Program-made: the position numbers and the translations under genes | NCBI GenBank assembly: GCA_012514855.1 | Contig: JAAYZL010000303.1 | Location: 1 to 27,893, forward strand | DNA: 27,893 nt | Direction of reading: 5' to 3' | Origin: Clostridiales bacterium | Lineage (GTDB): Bacteria > Bacillota_A > Clostridia > Christensenellales > Aristaeellaceae | The notes under the pieces: generated by a model | Databases searched by the model: none | What the model saw: the letters and a program-made list of their open reading frames with translations, nothing else | Told to the model about the DNA's origin: nothing | Shown: in pieces, positions 21,101 through 27,100 of the stretch | Position numbering within the stretch: position 1 is the stretch's first letter | Layout: every line of letters begins with the position of its first letter

Positions 21101-24100
21101 GACAGCGGGGGAAAGACCATCACGGTGGATCAAAAAATCGCGGATAAGTGGAAGGACAGCGGTGACTACTGGTATAACCTCGCGCTGAGCCAGATCGGCG
21201 AGTCCGTGCTCGACCTCGAGTCTCCCACGTACGGGGTGAGCTACGTCGCGATGAACAATTTCCTGGGGATCAGCGGATTTACGGTTCGGTACAACATAAC
21301 CAGCGGAGGATGGTACTATTACGCAGCTGTGGAATCCACTATACTCCCCGGCTTCTTCAACCAGGTGAATACGCCGCTGCCGGTCGTCTCGATGAACGGC
21401 GCGTACTACCTTGCGGCCGGGACTACGCTCGAGCTGTACAGGAATCTAACTCAAACGAGGAGCATAGAGGTCACGGAAGACTTCTTCTATACCGGCTCTC
21501 TTGTGGAAGATTCGTATGATCACGCCGGCTGTGTCTGCATCGACAACGGTGGCGGGTATTGGTTGGCCAGCAAATACCCAACCATCAAAACCTACGACCT
21601 CACCGTCACCTACGCGAAGAAGCGCGTGGCGTCGCTGCTGATCACGCCAGAGGATTCGGAAAACCCGGACACCACCTACTACCTCGTGGGGATCGACAAG
21701 TCGGGAAGCGACAACAGCTACGCCGACTTCGCCGGGCCGATCAAGGACATCCCGATCAAGAAGACGGCGCTCCCGACGAACAGCTACGTGTCCGGCGAGG
21801 GATACCGCATCCACGACCTGCTCTACATCGCCCTGAACGGGAAGGTGCTGATGCTCGTCGACAGTGATAACAACGGCGTCGCCGAGTTCGGCGCGGCGTA
21901 CAACGGAAAGACCTATCAGTCCAACTTCATGACCATTGTCGACGTCGACACGATACTGCCGATCGTCACAATCCTCAAGGGGACGGCGCCGGGGCAGCCC
22001 GTCACGCTCGAGCGGCTGACCGACGTCGTGGCCGTCGACGTGGAGGGCAGGTACTGGTATTACACCGGCGCCGAGTGGAAGCTCGCGACCGCGGAGGCGG
22101 ACGGCGCGAAGACCCTGATCAAGTACGGCGGGACTACGTACCTGACGATCGAAACGATCGACGGCATCCTCTACTTCACGCTTCCCAGCGGCATCCGCGT
22201 CGGTTCCGACGGCAGCATCGAGGGCGGCGGAACGTCCGGCCAGACGCAGAAACTGGTCGAAGCCACGGGGCTCAGGTATTTGCTGGGCATGCTCGCGGGG
22301 AACAACGTGGTCATCACGATGCCGGACGTCGGCGGAAGCCTGGAAGACGGCAGGATCACCGGCCAGACCGGGCCGAACATCCGCGCCGCCGGGAACGCAA
22401 CGCTCATGAGCGGTTCGACGGGCTCCATCGGAACGCTCGCGAAACCGCTGGGCATCGTCGTCGGCGGAGAGCTGATCTTCCTGAACCTGCTCGGTGGAAC
22501 CGAGCTTGCGACAAATACCTTCCTCGTGTCCGACGAGGGCGACATCGTGATCGACCCGGGCACGGTCGTGCGCGACGTGCTGTTCAAGGTCAGCGCGAAC
22601 GGCGGCAGCATAAAGCTCACGGACATCACCGTCATCAGCGAGGACGACGGCGATGAGAACGACGGCGTGCTCGACTTCAGCGCGCTGCTTGACATCCTGC
22701 AATTGCCTTCGGCCGATCCGGACCACCTGACCGGGCTCGTGCTCAGGGGCGCGACGGACAGCATGGCGTACGCGGACTGGGGCGCGGGCGGGAACATCAC
22801 CCTCGACCAGATCGACGCGATCCATGCCGAGGTGAAACTCGACGCCGGCACGGGGTCGATCCTCGCGACCGACATCCTCGCGATCGAGAACTCCGAACTG
22901 ACGCTGACCGCGGGCGGGGGCATCTCGTCCGAGAGCGTTACCCTGACCGATTCGGAGTTCACCGCCACCGCCGGCGGGTCGATCGCAGCGGACGTCGTCG
23001 ACGCGACCCGCTCCGAACTGACGCTGACCGCGGGCGGGGACATTGCGTCCGAGAGCATCACATTGACCGATTCGGAGCTCACCGGCACCGCCGGGGGGTC
23101 GATCGCGGCGGACATCGTCGACGCGACCGGGAGTCCCGAAATCACACTGACCGCGGGCGGGGACATCGAGTCCGAAGAGATTACCCTGACCAACTCGAAG
23201 CTCACCAGCACCGCCGGGGGGTCGATCGCGGCGGACGTCGTCGACGCGACCAATTCCGAACTGACGCTGACCGCGGACGGGGACATCGAGTCCGAAGAGA
23301 TTACCCTGACCAACTCGAAGCTCACCGGCACCGCCGGAGCGTCGATCGTGGCGGACACCATCGCCGCGACCGGCTCCGAACTGACGCTGACCGCGGACTG
23401 GGACATCGCGTCCGAGAGCATTACCCTGACCAACTCAAAGCTCACCGGCACCGCCGGAGCGTCGATCGTGGCGGACACCATCGCCGCGACCGGCTCCGAA
23501 ATCACGCTGACCGCGGACTGGGACATCGCGTCCGAGAGCATCACATTGACCGGCTCGAAGCTCACCTCTACCGCCGGCGGGTCGATCGCGGCGGACACCA
23601 TCGCCGCGACCAATTCCGAACTGACGCTGACCGCGGATGAGGACATCGCATCCGAGAGCATCACATTGACCGGCTCGAAGCTCACCGGCACCGCCGGCGG
23701 GTCGATCGCGGCGGACGCCGTCGAAGCGACCAATTCCGAACTGACGCTGACCGCGGGCAATGACATCGACACCGACACCATCGCCGCCGACCATTCGCAC
23801 ATCGCCTGCGGCGCGGGCGGGAACATCTCGGTCGACCGCATCGACGCGGACAACGGCTCGCTGATCGACTTCGACGCGGACGGCGGCATCACGGCGACCG
23901 AGGCGGAGCTCAATTTGTCGATGCTCGACTTCCTCGCGGGCGGCGACATACTGTTTGACATCATCGAGGGCCCGTCCTCGGCGGTCGCGCTGCGCTCGAC
24001 GAACGGGAACATCTTCACCGTCGACGCCGAGAGCTACATCCGGCTGAACGGCATCTGCGCGCTGACGCTGTCGGCGGGGCAGGACATCGGAAGGAGCGGC

Positions 24101-27100
24101 GCGCGCCTGATCGTGGACGTGCCCGAGGCGATCACCGTGCGCATCGAGAAGGTCAAAAACACCTACCTCGACGGCGTCGTGCTGAACGGCGGGGCGTTCG
24201 CCGGCAAGCGCCCGGTTCCCGACATCCGCGGCGGCCGCGCCGAGAACGGCGACGCGCTCGAGGGCGACTGGTTCGGCGGCGCGGGCGGCGAACATCTGAA
24301 CCCGGCGATCGCCAGCCAGACGCCCGCGCAGATCGCGCAGTGGATCACCTCCGCGATGGCGCGCGGACAGTGGGAAGCGCTGATCACCGCCGACGCGCTC
24401 ACGGGCCAGATCGAGCGCAAGGCGATCACGGCAAATACGCTGAAGGCGCTGCTCGTCGACGGCGTGACCTTCACGAACGCGCAGCTCAACGGGCTGCTGA
24501 ACGCAAAGGACTACGCGACGCTCGGGGCGATGCTCACCGCCCTGCTCCCCGAGACGCAGCCCGACCCCGTGACGGGGCTGCCGGTTCCCAGGGTGGCGGA
24601 CGCGCAGGCTCTCAAGTGGCTCGAGGGCGCGATCGCGGCGGACGAGGTCGCGGACCTGGGAGACACGCTGAGCTCCCTCTTCACGCAGGACGAGATACTC
24701 GCGCTGATCGAGGCCGCGTGGGCCATCGCCGACTACGCGGGCCACTCCAACCCCATGCCGGGCGACCCGCCGGCGCGCGCGCTGACGCTCTCGATCGGCA
24801 CGTCGACCGGCGCCGCGCACATCTGGAACGAGGGCGACATCACAATCGTGCAGGATCTCGGCGACTTCACCGCCGCGGACGTGCACTCCGAGCGCGGGGA
24901 CGCGTACATCACCTCCGTCGCGGGCGCGATACTGGGCGCCGAGAGCGAAGTTCCGAACGTGTACGCCCGGCAGATCAGGCTGATTGCGGCGCTGGGAATC
25001 GGATCGGCCGGCCGCGCGCTGACGACCGAGCAGCAGGCCAATAGGCCGACGCTCGTCGCGAATATCACGGAGCCGGTCAGGGACGCGGACGGCAACTACG
25101 TGCTCAGGCTGTTTGAGCGGATCGTCACCGAGACCGTGCTCGAGCCGATGCTCGACGCGCTCGGCCAGCCGGTGCTCGACGGCCTCGGGAACCCCGTGAT
25201 GCAGGAGGTCGACCGGCCCGTGCTGGACGCGTTCGGGAACCCTGTCACCGAGTGGGTGGCCGACATTGCGATACAGTACGACTGGCTGCGCGTCGACTAC
25301 CCGGCGGAGGCGACAAGGCTGGACGCCACGGCCGGCGGGGGCGTGTACCTCGCGGAGGCGACCGGCGACTTCGGCCTCGGCGTCATCGCGGCGGGCGGCG
25401 ACGTCTCGCTGTCCGCCCCCGGCGCGATCTACGACGTGCGCGAGGAGTCCGAGACATCCCCGAACATCGCGGCCGGCGGCAGCGTGCGCCTGACCTCCGA
25501 CACCGGAACGATCGGAACGAAGGACGACTATCTCGACATCGACGCCGGCGGCGTGACGTACGCGCGCGCCGACGGGGACATCAACATATGCGACCGGGGC
25601 GACCTCGCGCTGGTCGCGGACAGCAAGCACGGACAGGTCAACGCGGACGCGGTCGGCGACATCGAGCTCTCGAACTCCGACCCGGACGCGGACCTGATCA
25701 TCGGGCCGGTGCACGCGGGCGGCGACACTTCGATTGCCGCGCAGGGCTCGCTCATCGCGGGCGACCGCCTCGGGCGCCCCGAACAGGTCGTCGGCAAGAG
25801 CATCAGGCTCGAGGCGCTCGGCGGCGATATCGGAACCCCCGAGTCCCCGATTTTGATCGAAACCGACGCGCCGGAGGGCGGCACGCTGACCGCGCTCGCC
25901 GCGGGCTCCGCGCACTTGACGGAATTGACCGGCGACCTGATCGTCAGGAAGATCACGACCGGCGGGGACGCGGTGCTGACCGTGCCGGGCCATGTCACCG
26001 ACGTGGACGACGGCCAGAAGGTCGTCCATGTGAACGACGCGGTGCGCGCCGCCGGCGAGGCGCTGCGCGAGGCCGAGCGCGCGCAGGCGCTTGCGGACGC
26101 GGCAAAGGCGTACGCGGCCGACGACGGAAGGCTGCCGCAGGAGCTCGGAAAGCCCGCCGCTTTGAGGGCCGCCGAGCAGGCGCAGGCAAAGCTCCTGGCG
26201 GCCGAGGCAAAGCTCCTGGCGCTCAACGAACAGCTCGACCTGCTCATGCTCGACCCCAACGCGACAAAGAAGCAGCTCGACGCGCTCGCCGCGAAGATCG
26301 CGGGCCAACTGGCCAAGGTGAACGCCGCGCGCCTCGCGCGCGACGACAAACAGCGCGCGCTCGACGAAATCAACCTCGTGATCGACCTCGCCAGGCAGTA
26401 CGCGGACGACCTCCAGGGCGAGGCCGACGCCCTCCGGCTGAACGCGCAGGCGCAGGAAATGCAGATGTACGCCGCGTTCCTCGACGCCGCGTACTCGAGA
26501 GACTCGATCGAGGCCGGCGGCAACCTGACGATCGCGGCGCTCGGCTCGATCGGAAGCGACGCGAACGCGCTCGGCATGCGCGCCGCGGGAATCACCACGC
26601 TGACCGTCGGCAACCCGAAGCTCGACATCGTGAACATCGAGGGCACCGGCGGCGTGAACTTCCTGCCGATCCGCGCGAACAGCGTGTCGATCGCGGCGAT
26701 GGGCGACATCCTCGCCGTCGGCGCGAAGGGGCGCGACATCGCGGCGAACAGCCTGTCGATCCGCACCGTCATAGGCGACGTCGGCGCGGCGGAGCGCCCG
26801 ATCCGCACCTCCGTCGCGAACCTGACCGCGATCGGCGAGAATGTCTTTATCGAGAATGACCGCTCGCTCGTCATCGAAAGCGTCCTCGGCGTGAACGTCA
26901 ACCTCGCCGTCAACGGGAAGGTGACCTCCGGAAGCGGGGCGCTCGACATCTTCGCAAGCGTTCTGAACCTCCGCGCGAGCGGGAGCATCGGCTCGAAGAA
27001 CAACCGGCTCGACATACACGTCGGCGAGATCGACATCGCGGGCAAGAACATGTACCTGCACAACAGCTCCGGAAACCTGCATGTCAACCGCATCGACGGC

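Noticed and set aside
21240..21600. Gene boundary or frameshift at the composition dip
   Set aside because: The frame reads through without a stop, and plausible beta-rich protein continues on both sides.
22892..23811. CRISPR-like array
   Set aside because: The 120-bp units are contiguous with no unique spacers, the repeats are coding and in frame, and no cas gene is nearby.
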